This document shows positions 24,391-34,164 of a stretch of 64,000 bases of DNA, piece after piece (within the stretch, counting starts at the first letter, position 1; every line of letters begins with the position of its first letter). Origin of the DNA: Caproiciproducens faecalis (GTDB taxonomy: Bacteria > Bacillota > Clostridia > Oscillospirales > Acutalibacteraceae); NCBI RefSeq assembly GCF_019448085.1, contig NZ_JAGFNZ010000005.1:1-64000 (forward strand). The letters are read 5' to 3'. Both the position numbers and the translations under genes were made by a program. A model generated the notes under the pieces. The model was not told the DNA's origin and did not search any database. It saw nothing but the letters and a program-made list of their open reading frames with translations.

Positions 24391-26886
24391 GTGGCAACTC
24401 AAAAAACAAATACGAAAAAGAAAGCGGCGCCCCGCACACAGGGCAAGCCAAAGGCACAGCACCTTTCCGACCGCAGAAAAACGAAGGTGGAGAAGGAAGC
24501 CGAATATATCAGACAGCGCAATCAGGTAAACGCGATTGTGATGTTTGCCATGTCCATTCTGATGGTCTGTCTGGTACTGATTGCCGGCGACCATGTTTGG
24601 CTGTGGTGTCATAATGTGCTTCTGGGCCTTTTTGGAAGCTGCGCCATCATCTGGCCGATTCTCCTGTGCTACATATCCCTTGTGACGGCTTTTGAACGTC
24701 AGAAAAACCGTTTGGGCAGCAAAGTGATTTTTATGGTAATCATCATCGCGCTGTTCTGTGCGGCTGTTTATATTTTTACGGATCGCAACAATACGCCGAT
24801 TGCTTCCTACTGGGACAGGCTCAAAGATCTTTATACACTGGGCATCCAAAGATCCGGCGCGGGTCTTTTCAGCGGCCTGATCGGAATCCCGTTCGTCGCG
24901 GCCCTCGGCTCTACCGGGGCGAAAATCGTCATTATTTTATCCCTTTTTGTAGCGGTTATGATTTTGACGGGGACCAGCCTTGTGCAACTGTTCCGCGCGG
25001 TGACCAAGCCGGCGGATATGATGGCTGCCAATTTCAGCAGCGCGCACGAGCAGCGGGCAATTGAACGCGCCCGTAAAGCCAATTCCAATATTGACATTGC
25101 GCTTGACCGTGAGGAAATGGCGCAGCGCACCGCACAGGCAAAGGAACAGTCGCAGAAGAACAAAAAGCTGGAACAGCTGGAAAAGGTGTTCGGAGTGAAA
25201 GAGCCCGTAGTGGAAAAGATAGAACAGCCCGCGGTTCCGGTTCCTCCGGCTGCGGATAAATCCGGCTCCGCCGCAGCAGCGGCCGCTTATGCCGCCCGTC
25301 AGGCTGCCGCACCTCAGCAGCAAGATAGAGTGCCGGAAACCGCCGCCGTCCAGATGACCATGTTTACCGACGAGCCGCCGCAGGACGGTACTTACCATTT
25401 CCCGCCGGTTACCATGCTGGAAACCACCAAAGAACTAAGCGAGCAGGATGTTACCGAAGAGCTGAAACTGAACGGACAGATGCTGGTGCAGACGCTGAAA
25501 AGCTTTGGCGTTCAGACAAAGATTGTGGATATCAGCCGCGGCCCCGCCGTCACCCGATATGAGCTGCAGCCCGCAGCCGGGGTAAAGATCAGCAAAATCA
25601 CGAATCTGTCCGACGATATCGCCATGAATCTTGCCGCGTCCGGCGTTCGTATAGAAGCGCCGATTCCCGGCAAAGCCGCCGTCGGCATAGAGGTCCCGAA
25701 CAAAAAGGTCAGCGTCGTCAGAATGCGTGAGCTGATTGAGTCCAACAGCTTTGGCGCGGCGAAAAGCCGCCTGACCGTCGTGCTTGGGCGCGACATTGCG
25801 GGGACGGTCGCAACGGCGGACCTGAGCAAGATGCCCCATCTTCTGATTGCGGGCGCCACGGGTTCCGGTAAATCCGTTTGCATCAACTCGTTTATTGTCA
25901 GCCTGCTGTATAAATCTACTCCGGAAGAGGTTCGCTTCCTGATGATCGACCCGAAGGTGGTGGAACTGGGTATTTACAACGGGATTCCTCAGCTTCTGGT
26001 CCCGGTCGTCACCGACCCGCGCAAGGCTGCGGGTGCTCTGGGGTGGGCCGTTACGGAAATGCTCAAGCGCTATAAAACCTTTGCGGCGAACAATGTGCGT
26101 GATCTGAGCGGATACAATGCACTGGCGGAAAGCAACGGGTTCCAGGACGAAAACGGTCAGCCGATGCCGCGCCTGCCGCAGATTGTCATCATCATTGACG
26201 AGCTTGCCGATCTGATGATGGCCGCCCCCAACGAGGTGGAGGACTCCATCTGCCGTCTGGCACAGATGGCGCGTGCCGCCGGTATGCACCTACTGATTGC
26301 CACGCAGAGACCTTCCGTCGATGTTATCACGGGTATTATTAAAGCAAATATTCCCAGCCGTATTGCGTTTGCGGTTTCGTCCCAGGTGGACTCCAGAACC
26401 ATTCTGGACATGGGCGGAGCGGAAAAGCTCCTTGGACGCGGGGACATGCTGTTTTCCCCCGTTGGTTCGCAGAAGCCCACCAGAATTCAGGGCTGTTTTG
26501 TCAGCGACAGCGAAATTGAATCCGTTGTGAATTTTGTAAAGAAGTCCCAGGAAGCGGGATATGATAAAAATATTGCCGAAGAAATTGAGAAAAACGCCGT
26601 AGCCGAAAAGGACAGCGGGGGAGAAAGCGCCGTAAACGGCGACACCGACCCCATGATGCCGGATGCGGTGAAATGTGTAGTGGAAGCGGGTCAGGCTTCG
26701 ACCTCTCTCCTCCAGCGCCGTCTGCGCCTCGGCTATGCCCGTGCCGGCCGTCTGGTCGATGAAATGGAGCAGATGGGCATTGTAGGCCCGCACGAAGGCT
26801 CCAAGCCGCGTCAGGTGCTCATTACATACCAGCAGTGGCTGGAAATGACCATGCAGCAGGCAGATCAAAAAGAAAGTGAAGAATAA
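24391..26886 (+). CDS. ftsK: DNA translocase FtsK/SpoIIIE
   Basis: An 831-residue septal DNA pump that moves chromosomes through closing septa, in division and in sporulation. Four N-terminal transmembrane segments (about residues 45-200) are followed by an Ala/Gln/Pro-rich linker. The RecA-like motor has Walker A GATGSGKS near 487-494 and Walker [11 protein letters not shown]. The C-terminal gamma winged helix ([21 protein letters not shown]) reads polar DNA sequences. The start is GTG at 24391, with AAGG upstream. The next gene begins five bases after the stop. Confidence 0.96.
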   Translation: MATQKTNTKKKAAPRTQGKPKAQHLSDRRKTKVEKEAEYIRQRNQVNAIVMFAMSILMVCLVLIAGDHVWLWCHNVLLGLFGSCAIIWPILLCYISLVTAFERQKNRLGSKVIFMVIIIALFCAAVYIFTDRNNTPIASYWDRLKDLYTLGIQRSGAGLFSGLIGIPFVAALGSTGAKIVIILSLFVAVMILTGTSLVQLFRAVTKPADMMAANFSSAHEQRAIERARKANSNIDIALDREEMAQRTAQAKEQSQKNKKLEQLEKVFGVKEPVVEKIEQPAVPVPPAADKSGSAAAAAAYAARQAAAPQQQDRVPETAAVQMTMFTDEPPQDGTYHFPPVTMLETTKELSEQDVTEELKLNGQMLVQTLKSFGVQTKIVDISRGPAVTRYELQPAAGVKISKITNLSDDIAMNLAASGVRIEAPIPGKAAVGIEVPNKKVSVVRMRELIESNSFGAAKSRLTVVLGRDIAGTVATADLSKMPHLLIAGATGSGKSVCINSFIVSLLYKSTPEEVRFLMIDPKVVELGIYNGIPQLLVPVVTDPRKAAGALGWAVTEMLKRYKTFAANNVRDLSGYNALAESNGFQDENGQPMPRLPQIVIIIDELADLMMAAPNEVEDSICRLAQMARAAGMHLLIATQRPSVDVITGIIKANIPSRIAFAVSSQVDSRTILDMGGAEKLLGRGDMLFSPVGSQKPTRIQGCFVSDSEIESVVNFVKKSQEAGYDKNIAEEIEKNAVAEKDSGGESAVNGDTDPMMPDAVKCVVEAGQASTSLLQRRLRLGYARAGRLVDEMEQMGIVGPHEGSKPRQVLITYQQWLEMTMQQADQKESEE

Positions 26887-26891
26887 GCAGA

Positions 26892-28766
26892 ATGCCTTTT
26901 TTACCCATAACAAAAGAAGAAATTGATGCTCTCGGCTGGGATGCGCCGGATTTTGTCGTCGTAACCGGCGACGCTTACGTTGACCATCCCACCTTTGGTA
27001 CCGCGATCATTTCACGCGTACTGGAACAGTTCGGCTATCACGTCGCCATTCTGGCGCAGCCGGACTGGCGTACAGACAGGGACTTTACCCGGTTCGGCAG
27101 GCCGAAATACGGGTTTCTGGTCAGTTCCGGAAACATTGATTCCATGGTTGCCCATTATACCGTAGCCCGCCGCAAGCGGAAAGAAGACGCCTATTCGCCC
27201 GGGAACAGAACCGGGCTGCGGCCGGATCGCGCCGTCATTGTGTACGCAAAGAAAATTAAAGAAATCTATCCGGACTCTCCCGTCATTATCGGCGGGCTGG
27301 AAGCCTCTCTGCGCCGGTTTGCGCATTACGACTACTGGGATGATAAAATCCGCCCGTCGATTCTGTTGGATTCCGGGGCGGATTTGCTCACTTACGGTAT
27401 GGGCGAAAGTCAAACGGTTGAAATCGCCCGCCGCCTGTTTTCCGGCGAGCCGGTCAGCACGATCACCGATATCCGCGGAACCTGCTACGCGATTCCCACG
27501 AAGGAATACCGACCCGTTCCGGCGGTTGACTGCCCGAGCTTTGAGCAGGTCTGTCAGAATAAGAAAGAGTATGCCGTCTCCTGCCGTAAACAGCAGGATG
27601 AGCAGGACGCTGTACGCGGGCGCAAGGTCATTCAGCGCCACGGGGACAAAATTCTGGTGCAGAACCCGCCGATGCCGCCTCTGGAGCAAAAAGAGCTGGA
27701 CGCTGTTTATGAGCTCCCTTATATGCGTACCTATCACCCGAGCTATGAAAGCATGGGCGGGGTTCCCGCCATTCAGGAAGTGGAGTTCTCCATCACGCAC
27801 AACCGCGGCTGTTTCGGCGCCTGCAATTTCTGTTCCATCGCGTTCCATCAGGGCCGAGCCATCACGACCCGCAGCGAAGAATCCATCCTGCGCGAAGCAA
27901 AGCTGCTGACGGAAAGCCCGAATTTCAAGGGGTATATTCACGATGTCGGAGGGCCGACTGCCAATTTCCGCCATCCTTCCTGCGACAAACAGGAAAAACT
28001 GGGACTGTGCGCGGGCGGAAAAAAATGTCTTGCTCCGAAGCCCTGCCCGCTTCTGAAAGTAGATCACAGCGAGTACCTCGACATTCTGCGTAAGCTGCGT
28101 GCTTTGCCGAAGGTCAAACGCGTATTTATCCGTTCCGGCATCCGCTTTGATTATCTGATTGAGGACAAAGACGATACCTTTTTCAAAGAGCTGGTAAAAT
28201 ACCATGTCAGCGGGCAGCTGAAGGTCGCGCCGGAACACTGTACGCCGGAAGTCCTTGACTGCATGGGCAAGCCGCATATTGAATCCTTTTTGAAATTTGA
28301 AAAGAAATATTTCAAATACTGTAAAGAAGAGGGCAAGGAACAGTACCTTGTTCCGTATTTGATGTCCTCCCATCCTGGTAGTACTCTGAAAGACGCGGTT
28401 GCGATTGCTCTGTTTTTGAAACGCGAGCATCTTCGTCCGGAACAGGTGCAGGATTTTTATCCTACGCCCGGCACCATTTCTACCTGCATGTTTTATACCG
28501 GTCTTGACCCCTATACCTTGAAAGAAGTTTATATTCCCCGTACCGACCGTGAAAAGGCGATGCAGCGGGCGCTTCTTCAGTATTTTAATCCGAAGAACAG
28601 GGATCTGGTTATTGCGGCGCTGAAAGCCGCCGGACGCAGCGATTTGATCGGTACGGCCAATTCGTGTCTTGTTCGGCCCAGCCCTGCCATGCAGCGCGCT
28701 GCGCAAGTTCAAAACAGAGAGAAGCAGGGCAAATGGAGCAGCAAAAAAACAGCAAAAAGGCGCTGA
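26892..28766 (+). CDS. YgiQ family radical SAM protein
   Basis: A 624-residue member of the YgiQ (UPF0313) family. A B12-binding-like N-terminal domain precedes the radical SAM core, whose CxxxCxxC motif lies near residues 308-315 (RGCFGACNFCSI). A Cys-rich insertion (CDKQEKLGLCAGGKKCLAPKPC region) and the DUF3362-type C-terminal part follow. The reaction is unknown for the whole family. It starts five bases after ftsK with AAGCAGA upstream, and its end overlaps the next gene by 34 bases, so these are probably one transcript. Confidence 0.95.
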   Translation: MPFLPITKEEIDALGWDAPDFVVVTGDAYVDHPTFGTAIISRVLEQFGYHVAILAQPDWRTDRDFTRFGRPKYGFLVSSGNIDSMVAHYTVARRKRKEDAYSPGNRTGLRPDRAVIVYAKKIKEIYPDSPVIIGGLEASLRRFAHYDYWDDKIRPSILLDSGADLLTYGMGESQTVEIARRLFSGEPVSTITDIRGTCYAIPTKEYRPVPAVDCPSFEQVCQNKKEYAVSCRKQQDEQDAVRGRKVIQRHGDKILVQNPPMPPLEQKELDAVYELPYMRTYHPSYESMGGVPAIQEVEFSITHNRGCFGACNFCSIAFHQGRAITTRSEESILREAKLLTESPNFKGYIHDVGGPTANFRHPSCDKQEKLGLCAGGKKCLAPKPCPLLKVDHSEYLDILRKLRALPKVKRVFIRSGIRFDYLIEDKDDTFFKELVKYHVSGQLKVAPEHCTPEVLDCMGKPHIESFLKFEKKYFKYCKEEGKEQYLVPYLMSSHPGSTLKDAVAIALFLKREHLRPEQVQDFYPTPGTISTCMFYTGLDPYTLKEVYIPRTDREKAMQRALLQYFNPKNRDLVIAALKAAGRSDLIGTANSCLVRPSPAMQRAAQVQNREKQGKWSSKKTAKRR

Positions 28767-29656
28767 AAATCACCCTGTCGCTGTTTCTGGCGGTTGGTTT
28801 GATTGTCTCTTTGCTGCCGTTTGGGGCGGCAGCCTTCTGGCACCGCGTTTTTTCCTTTTTCGGACTGAACGATTTTTCCGCGGCGGCGGATTCCAGCCCG
28901 ATGTCCGTCCATGTGCTCGAAGTCGGCAAGGCCGACAGTATCTTTATTGAATGCGGCGGGAAAACGATGCTGATAGACGGCGGAACCATGGATCAGGGGG
29001 AGTCGATTGCGGAATATCTTGACCGGAGGGGTGTAAAAAAACTGGATTGTGTGGTCAATACCCACCCTGATGAGGACCATATCGGCGGACTTGCTTATCT
29101 GATCGGGCATTATCGCGTCGGAAAATATTTCGCGCCCGATATCCCGAAAAACATGATTCCATCCAGCGAGGAATATCTTTCCGCGCAGAAAGCGCTGAAC
29201 GAAAAACGGATTTCCACGGTTGTTCCCCGGCCCGGGGAGACTTTCTCCCTCGGCAGTATGAAAATAGAGGTTCTTGCCCCTGTAAAACAGGGGGACAGTA
29301 CCAATAACAATTCCATCGTCCTGAAGCTGACGTATGGAAAAACACGGTTCCTGCTCATGGGTGACGCGGAAAAAGAAGAGGAATCCGATTTGCTCGCAGG
29401 CGGAGAAGACCTTTCCGCCGATGTTCTAAAGGTCGGCCACCACGGCAGCGGTACCTCCACCACGGACGCGCTGTTGAACGCCGTAAAGCCGAAATGGGCG
29501 GCAATTTCCGTTGCGGACGATTCCAACGGGCTGCCGAAACGGGAAGTCCTGAAAAGGCTGTTGTCCGCCGGTGCGGCGGTTTACCGGACTGATGTCAGCG
29601 GTACGCTTATTTTTATGAGCGACGGACAGAATATTAAAATTAAAACCGAGCGCTGA
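28733..29656 (+). CDS. Membrane-anchored metallo-beta-lactamase-fold hydrolase, ComEC-like
   Basis: A 307-residue protein with one N-terminal hydrophobic anchor (about residues 12-36). It is followed by the MBL domain found at the C-terminus of the DNA-uptake channel ComEC: the metal motif THPDEDHIGG, the later GDAEKEEE and GHHGS motifs, and the first-strand VLEVGKADSIFIECGG. It lacks the ComEC channel, so it is a stand-alone exported hydrolase, possibly a nuclease or phosphodiesterase. The start at 28733 was chosen because the longer frame adds a sequence without similarity inside the ygiQ-like gene. The DUF3006 gene follows. Confidence 0.88.
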   Translation: MEQQKNSKKALKITLSLFLAVGLIVSLLPFGAAAFWHRVFSFFGLNDFSAAADSSPMSVHVLEVGKADSIFIECGGKTMLIDGGTMDQGESIAEYLDRRGVKKLDCVVNTHPDEDHIGGLAYLIGHYRVGKYFAPDIPKNMIPSSEEYLSAQKALNEKRISTVVPRPGETFSLGSMKIEVLAPVKQGDSTNNNSIVLKLTYGKTRFLLMGDAEKEEESDLLAGGEDLSADVLKVGHHGSGTSTTDALLNAVKPKWAAISVADDSNGLPKREVLKRLLSAGAAVYRTDVSGTLIFMSDGQNIKIKTER

Positions 29657-29688
29657 GTGAACTGATTAAAGCAGAAGGGGATAGAAAA

Positions 29689-29910
29689 ATGAAAATGCTG
29701 GTAATAGACCGTTTTGAAGGAACCTACGCAATCTGTGAGGATAAGGAGCAGAAATTCTTTGCCATTGAAACTTCCGAACTTCCGCAGGGCGCGCGGGAAG
29801 GCGATGTGCTGAATGTGGATGACGCCGAGGGAACACTCACCATCAATGCGGAAGCAACAGCGCAAAGACGTTCCAAAGCCAAAAAACTGCAGGACAAGCT
29901 GTTCCAATAA
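29689..29910 (+). CDS. DUF3006 domain-containing small protein
   Basis: A 73-residue protein matching DUF3006: an N-terminal small beta-barrel (VIDRFEGTYAICED, then LPQGAREGDVLNVD) and a Lys/Arg-rich tail. It is often found just after ComEC-like metallo-hydrolases, as here, 32 bases downstream with AGAAGGGG before the ATG. Function unknown. An accessory role for the upstream hydrolase is inferred from context only. Confidence 0.88.
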   Translation: MKMLVIDRFEGTYAICEDKEQKFFAIETSELPQGAREGDVLNVDDAEGTLTINAEATAQRRSKAKKLQDKLFQ

Positions 29911-29920
29911 TTCAGTATAG

Positions 29921-29963
29921 GATAAGAAAAAAGCCACCTGAATTCAGGTGGCTTTTTCTTATC
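29921..29963. terminator. Bidirectional terminator
   Basis: A long palindrome, GATAAG-A6-GCCACCTGAATTCAGGTGGC-T5-CTTATC, lies between the convergent DUF3006 and rodA genes. It has A and T runs on both sides of the stem and works in both directions. Confidence 0.95.
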
Positions 29964-31111
29964 TAACGCCGGAGCGTAACTTTATCCGTGTTCATCCGGT
30001 GCATATGCACATTCTGCGCCAACCCGAACCCCAGATACAGACAGGCCGCGGACGAACCGCCCGCACTGAAAAACGGGAGCGTAACGCCCATGACCGGCAA
30101 AAGGTTCAGACACATGCCCAAATTGAAAAGCGCCTGTGCCGCAATCATACCGAAGAAGCCAAAGCAGATGCTGCTGCCCAGACAGTCCGGGGATTTCCGC
30201 GCAATCCGAAGCGTGCGAAAAAGGAACAGCAAAAGCAAAAGGACAATCAGCATACAGCCCACAAATCCGAGCTGCTCCCCCGCGACCGAAAAAATAAAAT
30301 CGCTCTGCTGTACGGGAACAAGACCCTTGCTGACGCGTGAATTGCTGTTGAACAGCCCCCGGCCCCAGAACTGGCCGCTTCCTATGGACAACCTGCCTTG
30401 AATCTGCTGCAGGCCCTTGTCCAGCGGGTCCGTTTCCGGGTGGCGGAAAATCGTAAAGCGGTCTTTTTGGTAATCCTGCAATATATATTCCCACGCAATA
30501 GGGAATGCGACAGCCAGTGCTGCGAAAACCGCTCCAAAGTAGCGCAGTTGAACCCCGGCGCCGAACGCCATAGCTAAGAACATACAGAAGAAAATGACCG
30601 CTGTGCCGTCGTCTCCTTGAAAATGGACCAGTATAATCGGAATCATCGCGTGGAGAGCCAGCAGCATGACCTGTGGAAAAGATTTCAGCAGATCGCGCTC
30701 CTTAAGCTCTGAAACATGCTTGGAAAAGGTGATGATAAACCCGATTTTCACTAATTCACTAGGCTGGAATGTGGTGCCCGGCAGCTGAATCCACGCTTTC
30801 GCGTTGATGCCGCCGCTGCTTTTTACCGCAATGCCGAAAATCTGCGTATAAACAATCAGAAACAGACAAAAACCGGCTACAATATACCAGTAGCTTGCAA
30901 TCTCGCGGTAATCGATCAGCGTAAAAAGAATTGCGCCGAAATAACCGAGGAAAATAGCAACCAGCTGCACAGTGAAATAAGATTTTCCCGATTCGCTGTT
31001 CGGCACGGTCTTCAGCAGCAGGAGGCTGTATACCGATATGGCCAGCATGATAAACCAGTAAAGCTTGTCCGCCCGTTTTAAATAATTGACGAATGATTTT
31101 AATCCTCGCAT
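29963..31111 (-). CDS. rodA: Rod shape-determining protein RodA (SEDS glycosyltransferase)
   Basis: A 382-residue SEDS-family peptidoglycan polymerase with about ten transmembrane segments. The conserved residues of the large extracytoplasmic loop and the C-terminal signature (VMGVTLPFFSAGGSS) are visible, as is LPGTTFQPSELVKIGFI in the middle. RodA works with a class B PBP in cell elongation. No PBP or mre gene is adjacent. FtsW or SpoVE cannot be wholly excluded, but the length and the FQPSE/LPFFSAGG context fit RodA best. Confidence 0.93.
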   Translation of the reverse strand: MRGLKSFVNYLKRADKLYWFIMLAISVYSLLLLKTVPNSESGKSYFTVQLVAIFLGYFGAILFTLIDYREIASYWYIVAGFCLFLIVYTQIFGIAVKSSGGINAKAWIQLPGTTFQPSELVKIGFIITFSKHVSELKERDLLKSFPQVMLLALHAMIPIILVHFQGDDGTAVIFFCMFLAMAFGAGVQLRYFGAVFAALAVAFPIAWEYILQDYQKDRFTIFRHPETDPLDKGLQQIQGRLSIGSGQFWGRGLFNSNSRVSKGLVPVQQSDFIFSVAGEQLGFVGCMLIVLLLLLFLFRTLRIARKSPDCLGSSICFGFFGMIAAQALFNLGMCLNLLPVMGVTLPFFSAGGSSAACLYLGFGLAQNVHMHRMNTDKVTLRR

Positions 31112-31173
31112 GACTTCACCTCTGATTTATTTATTATATGATGGAAACGCGAAAACTGCAAGCGAATAATGAA

Positions 31174-31212
31174 GGGAAACGGGCGTGAGCAAAAAACTCG
31201 CGCCCGTTTCCC
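31174..31212 (-). terminator. Terminator-like hairpin after the sensor kinase gene
   Basis: GGGAAACGGGCG (31174-31185) pairs with CGCCCGTTTCCC (31201-31212), with an A-rich loop. It lies between the sensor kinase stop and the rodA start, both on the minus strand. Confidence 0.7.
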
Positions 31213-31242
31213 TATGCCCGACAAAGAAAATTTATTTTCCTG

Positions 31243-33264
31243 CTACTGTTGCGTAAGAGGGAAATCCACCCTGACGGAAAACAGATCGGCATCAACGTTT
31301 ATTTGCAGCCTGCCCCCGGTTGCTTCTGTGAAGCTCTTTGCGATGGAAAGTCCAAGCCCGCTTCCGGTGGTTGTGCGCGAACTGTCGCCCCTCACAAAGC
31401 GCTCGGTCATGTCCGTTTTGCAATCCAGTTCATAGCGTGAGGTGTTCTTTACCGCTGCGTAAGCGTTCTTTCCGTCGTGCTCCAATGTGACGAACACGCG
31501 CGAACCTTCCAGTGAATACTGCAGTGCGTTTCCGATCAAATTCTGGAACACCCGGTATAAAAGCTTTCCGTCCGCCCGAATCATAACGGGGGAGTCCGGA
31601 ATATTTACCTTGAATATCAGGCCGGAGGCTTCTACCTGCTCATTCATATCGGCCATTGTCTGTAAAATCAGTTTGCCGTAATCCAGGACTTCCATATTCA
31701 GTTCAATATTTCCGCTCGTTGCTTTACTGACCTGAAAGATGTCCTGCACCATGTTCTTCAGCCGGTCGGATTTTTGAGCAAGAATTTCAATATAATCTTT
31801 TATATGGTCCGGTAAATTTTCCTCCTGCTTCAATAAATCGATATAGCTGATAATGGCGGTGAGCGGTGTTTTCAGATCATGGCTCACATTTGTAATCAGT
31901 TCTATTTTCATCCTTTCGCTTTTTAAACGTTCTTCAACCGCATAATCGATGCCCAACTGAATTTCGTTGAGGTCAACGGAAGCTGTGTTCAGATCCGCGT
32001 CGGCAGGAAGTTCCAGCGGTGTAATCAGGTCGCCGGATTTGACAAGTGAAATCTGATTCATGAGCAGTCCCATATCGTAGACGGTATTCTGAAATCTGCG
32101 CACATACCGGTAAATCACGTATACCATGGCGGCAAGAACCAGCAGCAAGAAAACCATGACAAAAAAAGCGCTGGGATGAATCATGGACGTTACGGTGAAA
32201 CCAAACAGCAACAGCAGGATTTCCGACGCCAGCAGCGCCCAGAAGCGCTGAACCATCTGTTGCTGAAACGGCTTCGACCGCTCAAATTTTCTGTAATTCT
32301 TCAGTACAGTGTTGAAAATATTGTGCTTGTAAAAGTGATGGTTACAGCGCATATCATTTACCACAAGGTAATAGCAGAAGAATGAAATGACCGTACAGAT
32401 TCCCCACAGGAACCAGTCGTTTCTCCATGCATGGATCATAACAGCAAAGTCCAGACAAACCAGCACAACGGTGCATATAGCTTTGAATTCCCACCAGAAC
32501 CAGCCGGTGAACCGCGCGAGCGCAAGGTCGGCTGCTTTTTTGTCTTTGCGGAGCAAAAGGTACAGCATAAAAGCAATTGCGCCGAGCAGAAGAAAGACTC
32601 CGCCCGCGTACAGCGTAATTTTCAGATTGTGCTGGGCCTGCGGGATGTAAGTCAGGGAAGTATATCCGCTGACGGGCGTGACCGGCTCTGACCTTGCCAG
32701 CAGCGTGACCTGCATCTCTTCCATATTGTCGTAGCTAAAACTGGTATTGCTGGTATATCCCGGCACATACCACATCGATTTTTCCGGTCGGTAAACGCCG
32801 TCGCCGTAAATGTCGACCGTTTTTCCGTCCTTTGTGACCGTCACTTTTTTACCGTCGAAATACAGTTTGAAGTTGTATCCCTTCGGAAGCGGGGCGGTAT
32901 TCAAATCCAGACCCGGATACCCATTGGAATGTTCTGCGGGGTTTTCATGTGTTCCCGCTGAATAGAGAATGTTTTTTCCGGAATCCTGATCTAAAAGGTT
33001 CCAAACTCCGGCATTGTCTTCTGTTTCAGAGGCCAGCGCGTCCAGCACCTCCCCAAGCTGATTCGATACCGTCTGCCGGAACATGGATGTGTTCTGATAA
33101 TCAGGAGTAAACGCATCGTTTATTTCATGGGAAAGATAATCAGCTCTGTTGACATTAAGACCGTAAAAAAGCGCTGCGATCAGGAGTACCGAAATTGTCA
33201 TCGTACTGAAGAAAAAGCAAAGCCAGCTGAATATCGTTTTAAATTTTTTCGATTTTGTATCCAA
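31243..33264 (-). CDS. Sensor histidine kinase with extra membrane segments
   Basis: A 673-residue HisKA-type kinase. A first membrane segment (about residues 14-33) precedes an extracytoplasmic domain of roughly 185 residues. Several hydrophobic segments follow between about 220 and 395, more than the usual two. The dimerisation helix contains the phospho-His (NVSHDLKTPL, near residue 458), then the N box (NLIGNALQYS) and G box (GSGLGLSIAKS). It overlaps the response regulator by 26 bases, so the pair is co-translated. The kinase core resembles VanS-like kinases, but no vancomycin-resistance genes are nearby. The signal is unknown. Confidence 0.92.
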   Translation of the reverse strand: MDTKSKKFKTIFSWLCFFFSTMTISVLLIAALFYGLNVNRADYLSHEINDAFTPDYQNTSMFRQTVSNQLGEVLDALASETEDNAGVWNLLDQDSGKNILYSAGTHENPAEHSNGYPGLDLNTAPLPKGYNFKLYFDGKKVTVTKDGKTVDIYGDGVYRPEKSMWYVPGYTSNTSFSYDNMEEMQVTLLARSEPVTPVSGYTSLTYIPQAQHNLKITLYAGGVFLLLGAIAFMLYLLLRKDKKAADLALARFTGWFWWEFKAICTVVLVCLDFAVMIHAWRNDWFLWGICTVISFFCYYLVVNDMRCNHHFYKHNIFNTVLKNYRKFERSKPFQQQMVQRFWALLASEILLLLFGFTVTSMIHPSAFFVMVFLLLVLAAMVYVIYRYVRRFQNTVYDMGLLMNQISLVKSGDLITPLELPADADLNTASVDLNEIQLGIDYAVEERLKSERMKIELITNVSHDLKTPLTAIISYIDLLKQEENLPDHIKDYIEILAQKSDRLKNMVQDIFQVSKATSGNIELNMEVLDYGKLILQTMADMNEQVEASGLIFKVNIPDSPVMIRADGKLLYRVFQNLIGNALQYSLEGSRVFVTLEHDGKNAYAAVKNTSRYELDCKTDMTERFVRGDSSRTTTGSGLGLSIAKSFTEATGGRLQINVDADLFSVRVDFPLTQQ

Positions 33265-33940
33265 TGCCCCACACCACCTTCAAATATTCAGGTTCCTTTG
33301 GGTTGAGTTCGATTTTTTCACGAATGCGGCGAATATGTACCATCACAGTATTTTCCACGCAATAGGCGGGCTCGTTCCATACGCGGCGGTAGATTTCCTC
33401 CGCAGGAAAGGTCCTGCCCAGATTGCGCATCAGCAAATCGATGATTTTGGTTTCGGTGGCCGTCAGCCGAATCGGATCACCGTCCGCTTTCAGAATCCGC
33501 TCCTCTGTGTTATAGGACAGCCTGCCGTTCAGAATCTCGCTTGTATTCCTGTGCGCGTTAATGTCGCCAAGACTGAGGTAGCGCCTGAGCTGGGAACGAA
33601 CTCTTGCGACAAGCTCCATGGGATTGAACGGCTTTGTCACATAATCGTCCGCACCCATGCTGAGCCCCAGAATCTTGTCTGTGTCTTCGCTCTTCGCGGA
33701 AAGAACAATGATCGGGATATTGCGTTTTTCACGGATTTTCATCACGGCGGAAAGCCCATTCAGTTTCGGCATCATTACATCGATCAAAATCAAATGAATT
33801 TCGTTATTCATCGCTGCGTCCACGGCTTCCAGTCCGTCATAGGCACACAAAGCGGAGTAGCCCTCTTTTTCCAAAAGAATGGCAATAGCGCGGACAATTT
33901 CACGGTCATCGTCAACAATCAAGATCCGTTTTTTATCCAT
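33239..33940 (-). CDS. Response regulator, OmpR/VanR type
   Basis: A 233-residue regulator. The N-terminal receiver domain has the acidic pair (VDDDRE) and the phospho-acceptor Asp near residue 54 (LIDVMMPKLNG), the conserved Lys in VTKPF, and a C-terminal winged helix (ENTVMVHIRRIREKI). It is the first gene of a two-gene operon with the sensor kinase. The start at 33940 has GGAGG upstream in the minus-strand leader. Confidence 0.95.
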   Translation of the reverse strand: MDKKRILIVDDDREIVRAIAILLEKEGYSALCAYDGLEAVDAAMNNEIHLILIDVMMPKLNGLSAVMKIREKRNIPIIVLSAKSEDTDKILGLSMGADDYVTKPFNPMELVARVRSQLRRYLSLGDINAHRNTSEILNGRLSYNTEERILKADGDPIRLTATETKIIDLLMRNLGRTFPAEEIYRRVWNEPAYCVENTVMVHIRRIREKIELNPKEPEYLKVVWGIGYKIEKI

Positions 33941-34102
33941 TTGATTTCCTCCCTCAAAAACCTTACTATTACAGTACCTTATATTTCTTAAAAAAAGCTT
34001 AATGAATTTCTTACAAATAACTGAAGATTTATTATATTATACCATATTGCGGTTAACATGGTTTCACTCAGCCTGATTCATAAGAAATATTGATTTCGCC
34101 TG

Positions 34103-34131
34103 TTCATTTTTACAGAAAAATATGATATAAT
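34103..34131 (+). promoter_or_regulatory. Extended -10 promoter for fhs
   Basis: TTCATT (34103-34108), a 17-base spacer and TATAAT (34126-34131), with TG at 34123-34124 forming an extended -10. The first gene starts 33 bases later. Confidence 0.7.
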
Positions 34132-34164
34132 TTTGTCATAATTATGTGTTAGGAGAATGCACCA

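Noticed and set aside
27012-28712. Long open frame of 566 codons on the minus strand
   Set aside because: It is the antisense shadow of the YgiQ radical SAM gene, has no family motifs and no ribosome binding site.
31243-33940. Vancomycin-resistance locus
   Set aside because: There is a VanRS-like pair here and a VanZ gene at 57981, but they are 24 kb apart, and no vanH, vanA/B/D ligase or vanX is present.
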